From Paucilactobacillus suebicus DSM 5007 = KCTC 3549 (GTDB lineage Bacteria; Bacillota; Bacilli; Lactobacillales; Lactobacillaceae): a stretch of DNA of 64,000 nucleotides. Both the position numbers and the translations under genes were made by a program. The stretch is from the NCBI RefSeq assembly GCF_001434475.1, contig NZ_AZGF01000008.1, positions 44,795 to 108,794 on the forward strand, read 5' to 3'. Below are positions 44,220 through 53,651 of the stretch, piece after piece. Under the pieces are notes generated by a model. The model was not told the DNA's origin. It saw only the letters and a list, made by a program, of their open reading frames with translations, and did no database searches. Positions within the stretch are counted from its first letter, which is position 1; each line of letters starts with the position of its first letter.

Positions 44220-45110
44220 TCACTTTTCTAATGTCAGTCTGATTTCAAATGATAAATCTTGCGTTTTAATATCCGCATTACCGTTCAATAATTTTGCTAG
44301 TTGAGAAATAATGTATAATCCCAGTCCCGCATTTTGCGTTTTACCAGCTAAATCTTCGGTGTAAAACCGATCAACTAAATTTTGTGGGTTTTTAATTGGT
44401 TTGTCCAGACTGTTTTCTACGTCCAATACAAGTTGAGTTTCCACAATCTTTAAAGTGACTTTTGCATCACGATAACCATGATCCAACACATTACCTAAAA
44501 CATTCTGCACAATGCACTCAAATGAAATTTTATCTATTTGCCATATTACATCTGGTTGAATATCCAGCTCTAATTTTATGTGATGTGCATTCAAGGCATC
44601 GTACATTTTCAAAGCCGCCTGCTGCAGTATCTCCGACACATTGAGTGATTCAAGATTAATTTGAATGCGATTTTCAATTAACCGATTATAAAGCAACAAT
44701 AAATCAAGATTTTCCGTCAGGCTGACTAGATTACTATTCACTTGTTCCAACTGCTCGCGATCTTCAACTTTAAGCTGGCCATTTTTCAATAACATTTGAG
44801 TATATCCACTTGAGACAGCCAGTGGAGTCCGTAAATCGTGAGAAATATTATGAATCGCCAAATCTAGTTGGTTCTTTGATTGCACATAGTTTTGCGCTGA
44901 TTGCTGGTGTTTATCAATCAATTGGTTAATTTCACGGGTTAATTCCACCACCTCACGATTACGTGAGTGAAGTTGAAGGTGTCCATTCGTTGTTTGCCGA
45001 TTAATAAACCGCATTTGTTGATTCAATCTACGGATGTCTAGAATTACGTAACTCAGGTAACCGACCATAATTATCACAACTACCGCCAAGACAGTTAAAA
45101 GAATGATCAT
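44220..45110 (-). CDS. Sensor histidine kinase
   Basis: 296 residues from ATG 45110 (GGGGTG eight bases before). One N-terminal transmembrane helix (residues 2-24) and little extracellular sequence suggest an intramembrane-sensing type. The H-box has His91 (ISHDLRTP), the N-box contains NVLGNVLDHG and the G-box AGLGLYIISQLAKLLNG. The start overlaps the original stop codon of the response-regulator frame (ATGA). Its cognate regulator is interrupted, so signalling through this pair is doubtful unless another regulator is used. Confidence 0.9.
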   Translation of the reverse strand: MIILLTVLAVVVIIMVGYLSYVILDIRRLNQQMRFINRQTTNGHLQLHSRNREVVELTREINQLIDKHQQSAQNYVQSKNQLDLAIHNISHDLRTPLAVSSGYTQMLLKNGQLKVEDREQLEQVNSNLVSLTENLDLLLLYNRLIENRIQINLESLNVSEILQQAALKMYDALNAHHIKLELDIQPDVIWQIDKISFECIVQNVLGNVLDHGYRDAKVTLKIVETQLVLDVENSLDKPIKNPQNLVDRFYTEDLAGKTQNAGLGLYIISQLAKLLNGNADIKTQDLSFEIRLTLEK

Positions 45111-45775
45111 GCAAGTCGCACCCCAATTCCCCAAATGGTTTCAATATATTGCTCATCAGCATCTACCTGACTAATTTTGTTTCGCAGATTACTAATATGC
45201 ACATTAATTGTATTTTCATCCCCATAGTATTCGTCTTACCAAACAATCTCGTATAACTGTTTCTTGGTAAAAATCTGCTGAGGATTTTTGAATAACAATG
45301 CTAAAATATCAAATTCCTTTTTCTTTAATTGAATTTTCTTTGGGCCATTCTCAATTTCATATTCATCTGGCAATAACTGAATATTTTTGTACTGCATGAT
45401 CGAGGTCTGCGAACTATCATGATGATTGCGTAATTGAACCGTAATTCGTGCTAGTAACTCATTGATGTTGAACGGCTTAGTCACGTAATCATCCGCTCCA
45501 TTCATTAACAGTTCGGCAACTTCACTTGAGTCATCAAGCGCAGTCAGCATAATTACAGGTACATCGCTATCTTTTCTAATATCGTTCAAAACCTCATCGC
45601 CGTTTTTTCCTGGTAGCATTCGATCTAGTAATATCAGATCTACTCTGTGTTGAGAAAATAATAGTTCACCCTCTGTACCTGAGAAGGCCTGAATTACCAA
45701 ATAATTCTGTTGTAGCATGCTAAGCAGCATTTGTTGCATATCATTATTGTCTTCTACTACTAGAATGGTTTGCAT
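45107..45775 (-). pseudogene. OmpR-type response regulator with an in-frame stop
   Basis: The receiver domain is complete (phosphoacceptor Asp51 in LLDRMLPG; TKPF near residue 100). The winged-helix domain begins but a TAA at 45238-45236 stops it after YEIVW, at residue 179. The frame continues with no shift as DEYYGDENTINVHISNLR to a TGA overlapping the kinase ATG, exactly the missing recognition helix and wing. One base change from a Lys, Glu or Gln codon would explain it. The 179-residue product could be phosphorylated but should not bind DNA. A sequencing error is the alternative. Confidence 0.85.
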
Positions 45776-45790
45776 TGTTAATCTCCTAAA

Positions 45791-45910
45791 AGAGTGTGAA
45801 AGATTGCGCCCGGATACTGTTCTCTAAGGGCCGTAAGCTTATTAGTTGCGCTTTTTGCAACTGGTGCGTTTACGGTCCAGAAAATGAGCATCTGCAAGTT
45901 TTTACACATT
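45791..45910. repeat. LIR-8: diverged bulged hairpin (reverse orientation)
   Basis: GTGTGAAAGATTGC (45794) pairs, with wobbles, with GCAAGTTTTTACAC (45894); the 5-nt bulge gcccg (45808-45812) faces t45893; GATACT/AGCATC; inner CCGTAA/TTACGG; apex GTTGC/GCAAC. It lies just upstream of the response-regulator remnant. Confidence 0.72.
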
Positions 45911-45989
45911 TAGTCTAAAGTGCCTAAAAAATGGTTTGTTAGCTTCATTCATCGTGCTTATTATAGCATTTTGAACTTTTTTTGTATGA

Positions 45990-46336
45990 GACGCCTGCAT
46001 GAGAATCAGGCACATATCCTAAAGTCCCTGCCTTTTCTCGGCAATCTAGTCGAAACGTGGTCAATAAGTCAGCCCCAGCCATGTAAGAAAATCATCCAAA
46101 CATTCCAAGCCCTGCTTTTTCTGGCAGTCTTGCCGAAACGTGGTCAGTAAGCCAGGTCCTGCCATGTAGGAAAATCATCCTAACATCCCAAGCCTGCTTT
46201 TTCTGGCGGTCTTGCCGAAACGTGGTCAGTAAGCCAGGTCCTGCCATGTAAGTGAATTAGGCACATATCCCCAAAACCGGGATACGTGCCTAATTCACTT
46301 ACATAACTGGACCTAAACAGCTTACTGACCACTCTT
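45990..46336. repeat. LIR-9: complete hairpin preceded by tandem left-arm fragments
   Basis: The complete unit (46217-46336) has GTGGTCAGTAAGC with GCTTACTGACCAC; bulge c46235 facing aaaca (46315-46319); AGGTCC/GGACCT; loop tgcc/aact; a 19-bp inner stem; and apex TATCCC/GGGATA around caaaacc. Upstream, the left-arm segment beginning CGAAACGTGG occurs at 46051 and 46134 before the full copy at 46216 (82-83 bp period), each with TGCTTTTTCTGG-type linker and no right arm. Another inner fragment lies near 45996. Confidence 0.9.
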
Positions 46337-46338
46337 TT

Positions 46339-47646
46339 TTAGTCCGGCCTCTTATTCAAATTAGCCAACTGACCAGCAAATTCTTTTCTGAAGATGTCGA
46401 CATCCTTGGCCGCCTCACTCGCTACCTTGTAGTCGGCACTTTCACCGTGTTCACCGAGATCTAGGCCGAGTTTTTCTTCTCTTGCCGAAACACGCATTGG
46501 CACGAAGACTTTCATGATGACGACAATGATGCTTACCATGATTGCTACAAAAATAATGGTAAATGCCGTGATAATTAGCTGAATGCCAAACTGATGAAAC
46601 CCGCCACCGTAGAACATTCCGTTGTGAGCAACTGCTGAATTAACACTCTTTGTTGCAAACAATCCAGTTGCCAGACTACCAACGATCCCGCTGACACCAT
46701 GGCATCCAAATGCATCCAACGTATCATCAACGTGGATTCGTGGCTTTATATAATTTACGAAGAAATAACTTGTACATGTACCAGCAATGCCAATCCAAAA
46801 CGCACCGGCACCAGTTACATAACCACAAGCAGGTGTAATTGCAACAAGTCCACATAACGTTCCATTACATACACCAACCATCGATGGTTTGCCAGTCCTG
46901 ATAACATCGATTGCTAGCCAAGTCATCATTGCACTAGCCGTGGCAATCGTAGTGGTAAATGTCGCTTGAACAGCAACATTCGAAACACCAAACGCACTAC
47001 CAGCATTAAATCCATACCAACCAATCCACAAAATCGTCGTTCCAAGTAACACCCAAGGCAGATTGTAGTGAACCGGTTCTTTATCTTCCACACGATGTCC
47101 AAGAAAGATCGATAGTACTAACGCAGTGATCCCGGCATCAATATGAACAACCGTGCCACCAGCAAAATCCAAAGCACCCATTTTATAAAAGATCCCGTCT
47201 GGACTCCATACCAAGTGAACCATTGGATAATAAATAAAGATTGACCAGAAAATAACAAAGAGAAATAAAAATTTAAACTTCATTCTACCGACAATCGCAC
47301 CAACAAACAAAGCGGGCGTGATAATAGCAAACATCATTTCAAACAGTGAATACAAACCATTTGGAATTTTAGTGGTCGACATCGTTAGTGCCGTCATATC
47401 AAAGTGTCGCAGGAAAACTTGTTTCAATCCGCCAATCACTCCGAAGTGATCACCACTAAATGAAAGTGAATAACCAACTAAGAACCACAAAACAACCGCT
47501 AGGCCGCAAATAAAGAATACTGAAAGCATTGTATTAACAACATTTCTTTTTGATACAAGACCACCGTAGAAAAACGCTAATCCCGGAGTCATAAATAAGA
47601 CCAAAATTGTTGATAAAATCATAAATGATGTGTTGGCTAAATTCAT
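46339..47646 (-). CDS. amt: Ammonium transporter
   Basis: 435 residues and 11 helices. Signature blocks include AFFYGGLVSKRNVVNTM, DFAGGTVVHI and FGCHGVSGIVGS, which carry the pore histidines. It conducts ammonium under nitrogen limitation. No glnK follows, unusual for amt loci. Two perfect GlnR/TnrA boxes lie upstream, so nitrogen control is direct. The TAA stop abuts LIR-9. Confidence 0.95.
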   Translation of the reverse strand: MNLANTSFMILSTILVLFMTPGLAFFYGGLVSKRNVVNTMLSVFFICGLAVVLWFLVGYSLSFSGDHFGVIGGLKQVFLRHFDMTALTMSTTKIPNGLYSLFEMMFAIITPALFVGAIVGRMKFKFLFLFVIFWSIFIYYPMVHLVWSPDGIFYKMGALDFAGGTVVHIDAGITALVLSIFLGHRVEDKEPVHYNLPWVLLGTTILWIGWYGFNAGSAFGVSNVAVQATFTTTIATASAMMTWLAIDVIRTGKPSMVGVCNGTLCGLVAITPACGYVTGAGAFWIGIAGTCTSYFFVNYIKPRIHVDDTLDAFGCHGVSGIVGSLATGLFATKSVNSAVAHNGMFYGGGFHQFGIQLIITAFTIIFVAIMVSIIVVIMKVFVPMRVSAREEKLGLDLGEHGESADYKVASEAAKDVDIFRKEFAGQLANLNKRPD

Positions 47647-47681
47647 ATATCCCTCTCCCTTATGCTGATAGATTTACTCTA

Positions 47682-47698
47682 TGTCATAAAACATAACA
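47682..47698. promoter_or_regulatory. GlnR/TnrA box (proximal)
   Basis: TGTCA-TAAAACA-TAACA fits TGTNAN7TNACA exactly, about 36 bp upstream of the amt start codon. Confidence 0.85.
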
Positions 47699-47777
47699 TC
47701 ATCATTTGCGATGGTCAATGGTATTTTAGTAATTAATTCAAAAAATCCACTAAAAGTTAGTGTAACCGTCTCAACAA

Positions 47778-47794
47778 TGTTATAAAACATAACA
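47778..47794. promoter_or_regulatory. GlnR/TnrA box (distal)
   Basis: TGTTA-TAAAACA-TAACA is also an exact match, 96 bp from the proximal box (about nine helical turns), suited to cooperative or looping repression. Confidence 0.85.
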
Positions 47795-47833
47795 TTAACT
47801 TAGTAGAAACAGTATTTTCGGCCTTATTCATAA

Positions 47834-47866
47834 CAAAAAAAATAGAGGCAATCATGCTTCTATTTA
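47834..47866 (-). terminator. Terminator of the UDG-like gene
   Basis: On the minus strand AATAGAAGC-atgatt-GCCTCTATT is followed by TTTTTTT, immediately after the stop at 47873. Confidence 0.88.
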
Positions 47867-47872
47867 CAATCT

Positions 47873-48487
47873 TTACATCAATATTGACTTCAGGTGTTTT
47901 AAATCTTCATTTGCAGTTGTCGCCATTTTAGGAAAACGACGCACGTATGAAGGATGATACAGTGCCACAATTGGGTACTGACGTTGTGACCATTCATACT
48001 TTTTACCATTCCATACCCTAATTGCTGAATTAAAAAGTTGACCATGCACATCCCCAATTTTTACTGATGTACCAACTAGTCGTTGTAATCCAGTATTTCC
48101 CAGTGGAATTAGTAAATCATGGTTCACTGGTAACTGCCCTAATTCAAAATCAAGTAAGGGTGCAAATGCCTGCTCTTCTTTTTTGGTTGGTTTGCGGTCA
48201 CTTTTACGACCATTTCTTTCATTGAACGGCCTGCTTCTGACGGCACCGGTTAAATAAATTTGATCACGTGTAACATCCAACTTTGCCAACCATTCGTTTA
48301 GTGTCTTACCAGCCGGCCCCATGAATCCGTGACCGGTTTGAGCCTCCACACGTCCAGGAGCCTCGCTGACAATTGTAAATTGCGGTGTCAGTGATCCTTC
48401 GCCAGGCACAAAGCCTTCCAATTTGTCGTTTGCATCAATCATATTTTTAGTTTTTTCAATCATTGAATTCGTTAAGAAAGTTGTCAT
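47873..48487 (-). CDS. Uracil-DNA glycosylase superfamily protein lacking Cys
   Basis: 204 residues. Family 4/5-like motifs: SEAPGRVEAQTGHGFMGPAG near residues 38-57 (active-site loop 1) and YHPSYVRRFP near 180 (DNA-intercalation loop). Enzymes of families 4 and 5 hold a [4Fe-4S] cluster with four cysteines, but this protein contains no Cys, so it belongs to a cluster-less branch or has lost activity. It lies 12 bp downstream of the YdcF-like gene and is probably co-transcribed with it. Confidence 0.8.
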   Translation of the reverse strand: MTTFLTNSMIEKTKNMIDANDKLEGFVPGEGSLTPQFTIVSEAPGRVEAQTGHGFMGPAGKTLNEWLAKLDVTRDQIYLTGAVRSRPFNERNGRKSDRKPTKKEEQAFAPLLDFELGQLPVNHDLLIPLGNTGLQRLVGTSVKIGDVHGQLFNSAIRVWNGKKYEWSQRQYPIVALYHPSYVRRFPKMATTANEDLKHLKSILM

Positions 48488-48499
48488 TGTAATCTCTCC

Positions 48500-49561
48500 T
48501 TAGAATAAATGCGGAATCACATGCGTAGTTGTTTGCACGATTGAAAATATAATTAGTACCGCTAACGCAATTATATGGAATTTTTTATGACTTAGTAAAA
48601 TTGCTGCATATTCTCGTAACAAAGCATTAGGAATGAAAAAATGGCTAGTTTTAGCGGATAATCCATTAATATTCAGACCAACATAGCGCGCATAACCTGC
48701 GGCTCGATACGTATGAAAATCACTAGTGGCAAATAATCCTTTGCTCAGATCAATATCGTTATTTTCTAGAATTTTCTTCGAGAATTGCATGTTTTGTAGT
48801 GTTGTTTTAGATTTTGACTCCATAAAAATGTGATCATTATCGATGCCTAGTGATAGGGCGTATTCTTTCATTGCCTGTGACTCTGGCACCTTTTCGTCCG
48901 GCCCTTGACCACCGGATATGACAATTACTGGAGCCAACCCTGTTTTACTAATCTGTAAATCACTGAAATCCTTAGCTCGTTTAATACGGGCTGCTAACAA
49001 TGGTGTCACTGTGCGTCCTTTAATTAAACCAGCTCCCAAAACAATGATGTACTGTTTATCGTAGCTAGGTCTAAAAATTCTAGATAAGAAAAACGACGTT
49101 AAGAAGTTTAAAAACCAGAAAATCACGTACAGTACAATTACATCCGTCACAGCGGTAATAGCTGCCGCAATTGAGCTTGGAAAATATTTATCGATCATCC
49201 CAAATACAAATGGACTAACAATGATGGCTAACCCAATTAATAATGTCAGCATATTCTGCAAGGTATGGCTTTCATGGCGCCATACAATTAGGGCATTCCA
49301 CAATAGCATAATCCCAGATAGTAAATATGTAATAATGATCGGAATTAAAATCAGGATTAGTAAAACTATAAAGACGCTACTTAACCGTCTGTCATTAATG
49401 TAAATAACAGTCATCGTTAAAGAAAAAAAGATCATTACGAGCAATAGATTACCAATTACTCCATTTAATAGTCGGACTTTATTCGACTTTAAGCTCAGCA
49501 TTAATCCGCCGACAATTATTGCGACTGCCACCCATGATCCGACTAATAATAACCATTGCAT
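48500..49561 (-). CDS. YdcF/SanA-type membrane protein (DUF218)
   Basis: 353 residues. About five N-terminal helices (residues 1-165), then a DUF218 domain with YIIVLGAGLIKGRTVTPLLAAR, ISGGQGPDE and ATSDFHTYRA, and one C-terminal helix. DUF218 proteins are linked to envelope polysaccharide or peptidoglycan homeostasis; the reaction is unknown. ATG 49561 follows a GGAGG-type site. The UDG-like gene follows 12 bp later. Confidence 0.85.
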   Translation of the reverse strand: MQWLLLVGSWVAVAIIVGGLMLSLKSNKVRLLNGVIGNLLLVMIFFSLTMTVIYINDRRLSSVFIVLLILILIPIIITYLLSGIMLLWNALIVWRHESHTLQNMLTLLIGLAIIVSPFVFGMIDKYFPSSIAAAITAVTDVIVLYVIFWFLNFLTSFFLSRIFRPSYDKQYIIVLGAGLIKGRTVTPLLAARIKRAKDFSDLQISKTGLAPVIVISGGQGPDEKVPESQAMKEYALSLGIDNDHIFMESKSKTTLQNMQFSKKILENNDIDLSKGLFATSDFHTYRAAGYARYVGLNINGLSAKTSHFFIPNALLREYAAILLSHKKFHIIALAVLIIFSIVQTTTHVIPHLF

Positions 49562-49645
49562 CGTTTTTCCTCCATCTTTGCATTCACTATCTAGATTTTA
49601 CAAATTAATTCAACCATTGTACACGATATTGTATCTTTCATTGCA

Positions 49646-49680
49646 CAAAAAAAGCTATGGAATTGAACTTCCACAGCTTC
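49646..49680 (-). terminator. Terminator of the LVIS_2131-like gene
   Basis: On the minus strand AAGCTGTGGAA-gttcaa-TTCCATAGCTT is followed by TTTTT, 13 bp after the stop. Confidence 0.88.
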
Positions 49681-49693
49681 AAAAATGAAATAT

Positions 49694-50320
49694 CTAATTT
49701 TTATCAACAAAGTTTGTTGATGGTACACGAATCAGCGTGTAATGATCGGCATCTCGTCCGCTACGCATACCCAACCCATTAATAAAACTATTCTTGTACT
49801 TCACGCTCATTTCGGCAACAAATGCCTTACCATTTTTTTCATCCTGCTTCTTTAATTCTTTATTGTTCCATGGGTAGACTGATGCAGCCATATCCATCGG
49901 TTTAGTTCCTACTGCAACTGAAGCATTATGTCCACTAACAGTGTACTTACTACCCTTAGTCCAATATGAATACGAGATCACGGGGTGTGAACCACTGTCT
50001 CGACGTTGTGCCTGTGCATAGTAAAAATCGTCTTTGACGGATGTTAATACAAGTGGACGATATGTGGTACTAATTGTCACTTCGTTGTGATTGCCATAGT
50101 CCACCTTACGGAAGAAGGTGAAGTAAGCCATCATTATAAAGGCTGCTGCTGCAATTACCAGTAAGCCAGCATATTGCCAAAAGTTTTTCCATGCAAAAGA
50201 CTTTTTTGTTTTAACGATTAATCTTAACTGCCGTACTCTAATAAAATGAATAACAAAAATCAAGTATACGATGGCGACTATCCAAAGTAATGCACCAATC
50301 CAATTCCAACCTGTTAACAT
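49694..50320 (-). CDS. Membrane protein, LVIS_2131 family candidate
   Basis: 208 residues. Two N-terminal helices (about 8-27 and 48-68), then an extracytoplasmic domain with YYAQAQRRDSGSHPVISYSYW and NGLGMRSGRDADHYTLIRVPS. I associate it with the LVIS_2131 family described by name in lactobacilli; that assignment is from memory of such proteins, and no function is known. ATG 50320; its own terminator follows. Confidence 0.7.
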   Translation of the reverse strand: MLTGWNWIGALLWIVAIVYLIFVIHFIRVRQLRLIVKTKKSFAWKNFWQYAGLLVIAAAAFIMMAYFTFFRKVDYGNHNEVTISTTYRPLVLTSVKDDFYYAQAQRRDSGSHPVISYSYWTKGSKYTVSGHNASVAVGTKPMDMAASVYPWNNKELKKQDEKNGKAFVAEMSVKYKNSFINGLGMRSGRDADHYTLIRVPSTNFVDKN

Positions 50321-50480
50321 AATTGCTAACTCCCATCTCTATTGTCTCTCTAAATTATGACATAAATATACCATAAAATCTTCAAAACAGAATTTTCTGT
50401 GATTATTTTACCGAAAAAAGTTACAATAGAGCTATAGGTTTGGTAATACTTAATAATATTTTTATAAGGAGTGGTTGGAA

Positions 50481-50666
50481 ATGGATAACTTGAGTAAACT
50501 AGCGGAAGAAATCATTGATTTTGAGAAGAAAAAGCATATGGCGGATAACGACATCGCTTTTGGTAGTCAATTATCGGTGGAACAAGTTCACAATATTAAA
50601 TCGATGACGACTACTCCGAGTGACCAAGAAGTTCAAGCATTACGCCGTTTTATGAAAAATGCGTAA
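50481..50666 (+). CDS. Small soluble protein (LBP_cg2779-like)
   Basis: 61 residues, helical, acidic N-terminal half; AEEIIDFEKKKHMADNDIAFGSQLSVEQVHNIK looks like a single helix-turn-helix-like fold. ATG 50481 is nine bases after AAGGAG; a TTG two codons upstream is too close. It probably belongs to a small Lactobacillus-specific family of unknown function, recalled as LBP_cg2779; the name is tentative. Confidence 0.7.
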   Translation: MDNLSKLAEEIIDFEKKKHMADNDIAFGSQLSVEQVHNIKSMTTTPSDQEVQALRRFMKNA

Positions 50667-50725
50667 TCATATATAGGTAGAGAAGTTCTCACGTATTAAA
50701 AGTTCAATTTTAATATTACAAATAT

Positions 50726-50777
50726 GTTACAAAAGCACGAGAAACGCAATTATGTTCCCGCGCTTTTTCTTTGGAAA
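50726..50777 (+). terminator. Imperfect terminator after the small gene
   Basis: AGCaCGaGAAAC pairs imperfectly with GTTcCCGcGCT and is followed by TTTTTC. The rest of 50667-50970 is AT-rich leader of the autolysin gene with no further structure I can support. Confidence 0.6.
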
Positions 50778-50970
50778 GGCACATATGACCACACATTCAG
50801 GCTTTGATGAAAACAGATGTTTGCATTCTACAAGTCGTTGACACCACAGTGGTTTTAGATTATCGTGTAACTAAATTAATAATCTTAATGTTTCCTTAAT
50901 ATTTGTTATTTTTTCTTATCAATAAATTCACAACTTAATTTGCTTTTTTTCAATAAAGGAGAGACGCAGA

Positions 50971-53319
50971 ATGCAATCACATAATATTGATCACCAATTA
51001 CATTATAAAATGTACAAGCAGGGTCGCAAATGGGTCTTTGCAAGTATTGCAGCCATTTCAATCGGCCTTGGTGCAACGGGTGTTACAGCTCATGCCGATA
51101 CGACTCAATCAGCTGCCGACCAGAATTCAAGCACTACAAGTAATGTTGCAGTATTAAGCGCATCAAGTTCAACCGCTACTTCTACAGCAAGTGCTAGTTC
51201 TGATGCATCATCATCTGCAAGTTCAGATGCAACTGCTGCTTCATCAGCTAACTCGGATGCCACATCAGCAAGTAGTGCCGATGCTAACAGTGCCTCAGCT
51301 GCTTTAAGTGACGCAACTTCATCTGTTTCGGCTACCACAAGTTCTGCAAGCCAAGCATCAAGTTCAGCAACCACCGCAAGTGCTTCAACAGCCCAGAGTA
51401 GTGCAGCCAGTTCTGCTGTAAAATCAAACGCCGTATCTTCAGCATCTACATCTGCAACTTCTGCTAGTGCTGCTTCATCAGCAACTTCTTCAAGTAGTAC
51501 AGCAACTGCATCATCTGCTGCTAAAACATTAACCAGCGCTAGTGCAGCAACAAGCACCGCCGCTTCATCAGCTGTTCAAACTGCTGTTTTGGTTACTGAA
51601 AACAGTGATGCACTTGAAGCCGCAAAATCTGCAGCCGCAGAAGTATACAAAGAAACTGGTGTTGCACAAACCGTTACCGCGGTCGCAGCCAGTGCAACGG
51701 CCACTCAACCAACATATAGCTCAAACGCTTCACTTCAAGCATTCATTGAAAGTGTCCAAGCTGGGGCAATCCAAGGTTGGGAAGAATATGGTGTCCTACC
51801 TTCAGTTACAGTTGCTCAAGCAATTCTTGAAAGTGGTTGGGGTAAGTCTTCATTATCAACACAGGCTCATAACCTCTTTGGAATCAAGGGATCTTATAAC
51901 GGCAACTACGTTAACTACCCAACTCGTGAATATGTAAATGGCAAGTACATCACCGTCTACGCAGAATTCAGAGCTTATGCAAACAACTCTGAAAGTGTTG
52001 CCGATCATGGTTACTTCCTATATTCAAACTCACGGTACAAGAACTTGTTAGGCGTTACAAACTACAGAACAGTTGCTCAAGACTTACAATCAGATGGTTA
52101 TGCAACTGATCCAAACTATGCAAGTTCATTAATTTCACTTATTCAGACTTATAACTTAACTCAGATTGATGCAATTGCTCTTGCTGGTGCCAGTCTTCAA
52201 TCAAGTGGTAGTTCAACTTCTAGTTCAAGCAGTTCTTCAAGTTCAACTAACTCTTCGTACTACACTGTTAAAAGTGGTGATACACTTTCAGGCATTGCTT
52301 CAAATTACAACACGACTAGTGCTACGTTAGCATCATTGAATAACATCAGTAATGCCAACTTGATTTACATTGGACAGCAGTTACTCGTGAAGGCATCGAC
52401 ATCAAGCTCATCGTCAACTAGCTCTTCATCAACAAGTTCAAGTGCTACCGGTACTTATACCGTTAAGAGTGGTGATACACTTTCAGGCATCGCTTCAAGT
52501 CATGGAACTACTTCGGCAGCACTTGCCACAATTAACAGCATCAGCAATGCCAACTTGATTTACGTTGGTCAAGTGATAAAGTTAAGCAGTTCTTCATCAA
52601 GCAGTTCAACAACTACTTCAAGTGCTTCAGGCACATATACAGTTAAGAACGGCGATTCACTCTCTGCAATTGCCACAAAGTACGGAACTACTTCGGCAGC
52701 ACTTGCTTCAATCAACAACATTAGCAATGCTAATTTGATCTATGTTGGTCAAACCATTAAGTTGAGTGCATCAAGCTCAACAACATCAAGTAGTTCTTCT
52801 AGCTCTTCTGCTAGTGGGTCATACACTGTTAAGAGTGGTGATACACTTTCGGCTATCGCTGCTAAATATGGTGTTTCAGTAAGTACCTTAGCTTCAATAA
52901 ACGGTATTTCAAATGCCAACTCAATCTTGGTTGGTCAAACCATCAAGTTGAGCGGATCATCAAGCAGTTCTTCATCAACAAGCAGTAGTTCATCAAGTTC
53001 TTCTGCTTACACGGTTAAGAGTGGTGACACTTTATCAGCCATCGCTGCTAAATATGGTGTTTCGGTAAGTACCTTAGCTTCACTGAACGGCATTTCAAAT
53101 GCTAACTCAATCTTGGTTGGTCAGACCATTAAGTTAAGCGGATCATCAAGCAGTTCTAAGACTAGCTCATCAAGCTCATCATCTGCTTACACAGTTAAGA
53201 GTGGTGATACCTTATCAGCTATCGCTGCTAAGTATGGCGTTTCAGTAAGTACCTTGGCTTCACTCAATGGTATTTCAGATACTAATACCATTTTGATTGG
53301 TCAAAAAATTAAGCTTTAA
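50971..53319 (+). CDS. Secreted N-acetylglucosaminidase autolysin with six LysM repeats
   Basis: 782 residues. A long signal peptide with a KxYKxGKxW-like motif (KMYKQGRKW) ends near VTAHA-D. A Ser/Ala/Thr-rich region (about 45-245), probably O-glycosylated, precedes a family-73-like glucosaminidase domain (about 248-405; ILESGWGKS near 288 should hold the catalytic Glu, then AHNLFGIKG). Six LysM modules follow at about 60-residue spacing from residue 428 to the end, separated by Ser-rich linkers; modules 4-6 are nearly identical. It cleaves peptidoglycan and is held by LysM binding, probably for cell separation. Confidence 0.95.
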   Translation: MQSHNIDHQLHYKMYKQGRKWVFASIAAISIGLGATGVTAHADTTQSAADQNSSTTSNVAVLSASSSTATSTASASSDASSSASSDATAASSANSDATSASSADANSASAALSDATSSVSATTSSASQASSSATTASASTAQSSAASSAVKSNAVSSASTSATSASAASSATSSSSTATASSAAKTLTSASAATSTAASSAVQTAVLVTENSDALEAAKSAAAEVYKETGVAQTVTAVAASATATQPTYSSNASLQAFIESVQAGAIQGWEEYGVLPSVTVAQAILESGWGKSSLSTQAHNLFGIKGSYNGNYVNYPTREYVNGKYITVYAEFRAYANNSESVADHGYFLYSNSRYKNLLGVTNYRTVAQDLQSDGYATDPNYASSLISLIQTYNLTQIDAIALAGASLQSSGSSTSSSSSSSSSTNSSYYTVKSGDTLSGIASNYNTTSATLASLNNISNANLIYIGQQLLVKASTSSSSSTSSSSTSSSATGTYTVKSGDTLSGIASSHGTTSAALATINSISNANLIYVGQVIKLSSSSSSSSTTTSSASGTYTVKNGDSLSAIATKYGTTSAALASINNISNANLIYVGQTIKLSASSSTTSSSSSSSSASGSYTVKSGDTLSAIAAKYGVSVSTLASINGISNANSILVGQTIKLSGSSSSSSSTSSSSSSSSAYTVKSGDTLSAIAAKYGVSVSTLASLNGISNANSILVGQTIKLSGSSSSSKTSSSSSSSAYTVKSGDTLSAIAAKYGVSVSTLASLNGISDTNTILIGQKIKL

Positions 53320-53331
53320 TACATTGAATGC

Positions 53332-53371
53332 AAACAACCCTACATCTTCGTGATGTAAGGTTGTTTTTTTG
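53332..53371 (+). terminator. Autolysin gene terminator
   Basis: AACAACCcTACATC-ttcgt-GATGTAaGGTTGTT followed by TTTTTGG. Confidence 0.93.
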
Positions 53372-53407
53372 GAAATATTTGTATTTCATTTATTCAATAT
53401 AGATTAA

Positions 53408-53527
53408 ATGAACTGCGAGGGGCAACTCACTGCGCTTAACCAAATGAGTCACGCAATCCCAAGTTCAGGGATTACGCGACTCATTCAGTTAATGCTCGTG
53501 AGCTAACCGCCCCTCTACGTTCTCTGT
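53408..53527. repeat. LIR-10: long bulged hairpin, type II
   Basis: GCGAGGGGC (53415) pairs with GCCCCTctaCG; bulge a53424 faces aacc (53505-53508); ACTCA/TGAG; type II internal loop with tgcgcttaacc on the left and gttaatgctcg on the right; inner AATGAGTC/GACTCATT; apex AATCCC/GGGATT around aagttca. It lies between convergent genes. Confidence 0.85.
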
Positions 53528-53532
53528 TAAAA

Positions 53533-53651
53533 TGAACTCCGTGAGGCAACTCGACATAAAATAAGGGAAAGATGGTCATCAGGACAAAGTTCACGTCTTA
53601 ATGACCATCTTTCCCTTATTTTACACGAGCTAATCGCCTCACTACGTTCTC
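53533..53651. repeat. LIR-11: long bulged hairpin, mosaic of types I and II
   Basis: GTGAGGC (53541) pairs with GCCTCAC (53636); the bulge a faces taatc; CTCG/CGAG; loop acat/aca (type I). A long inner stem (53557-53576 with its complement) ends in an apex with aaagttcac. Its outer flanks ATGAACT and CGTTCTCTG match those of LIR-10 next to it. The right edge supplies the stop codon of the MFS gene at 53642. Confidence 0.85.

Noticed and set aside
45920..46150. 76-codon plus-strand frame
   Set aside because: It lies within the LIR-9 arm array and has no coding character.
51105..51557. 150-codon minus-strand frame opposite the autolysin
   Set aside because: It arises from the Ser/Ala codon bias of the plus-strand low-complexity region; the product is an Ala/Val/Glu string without a ribosome site.
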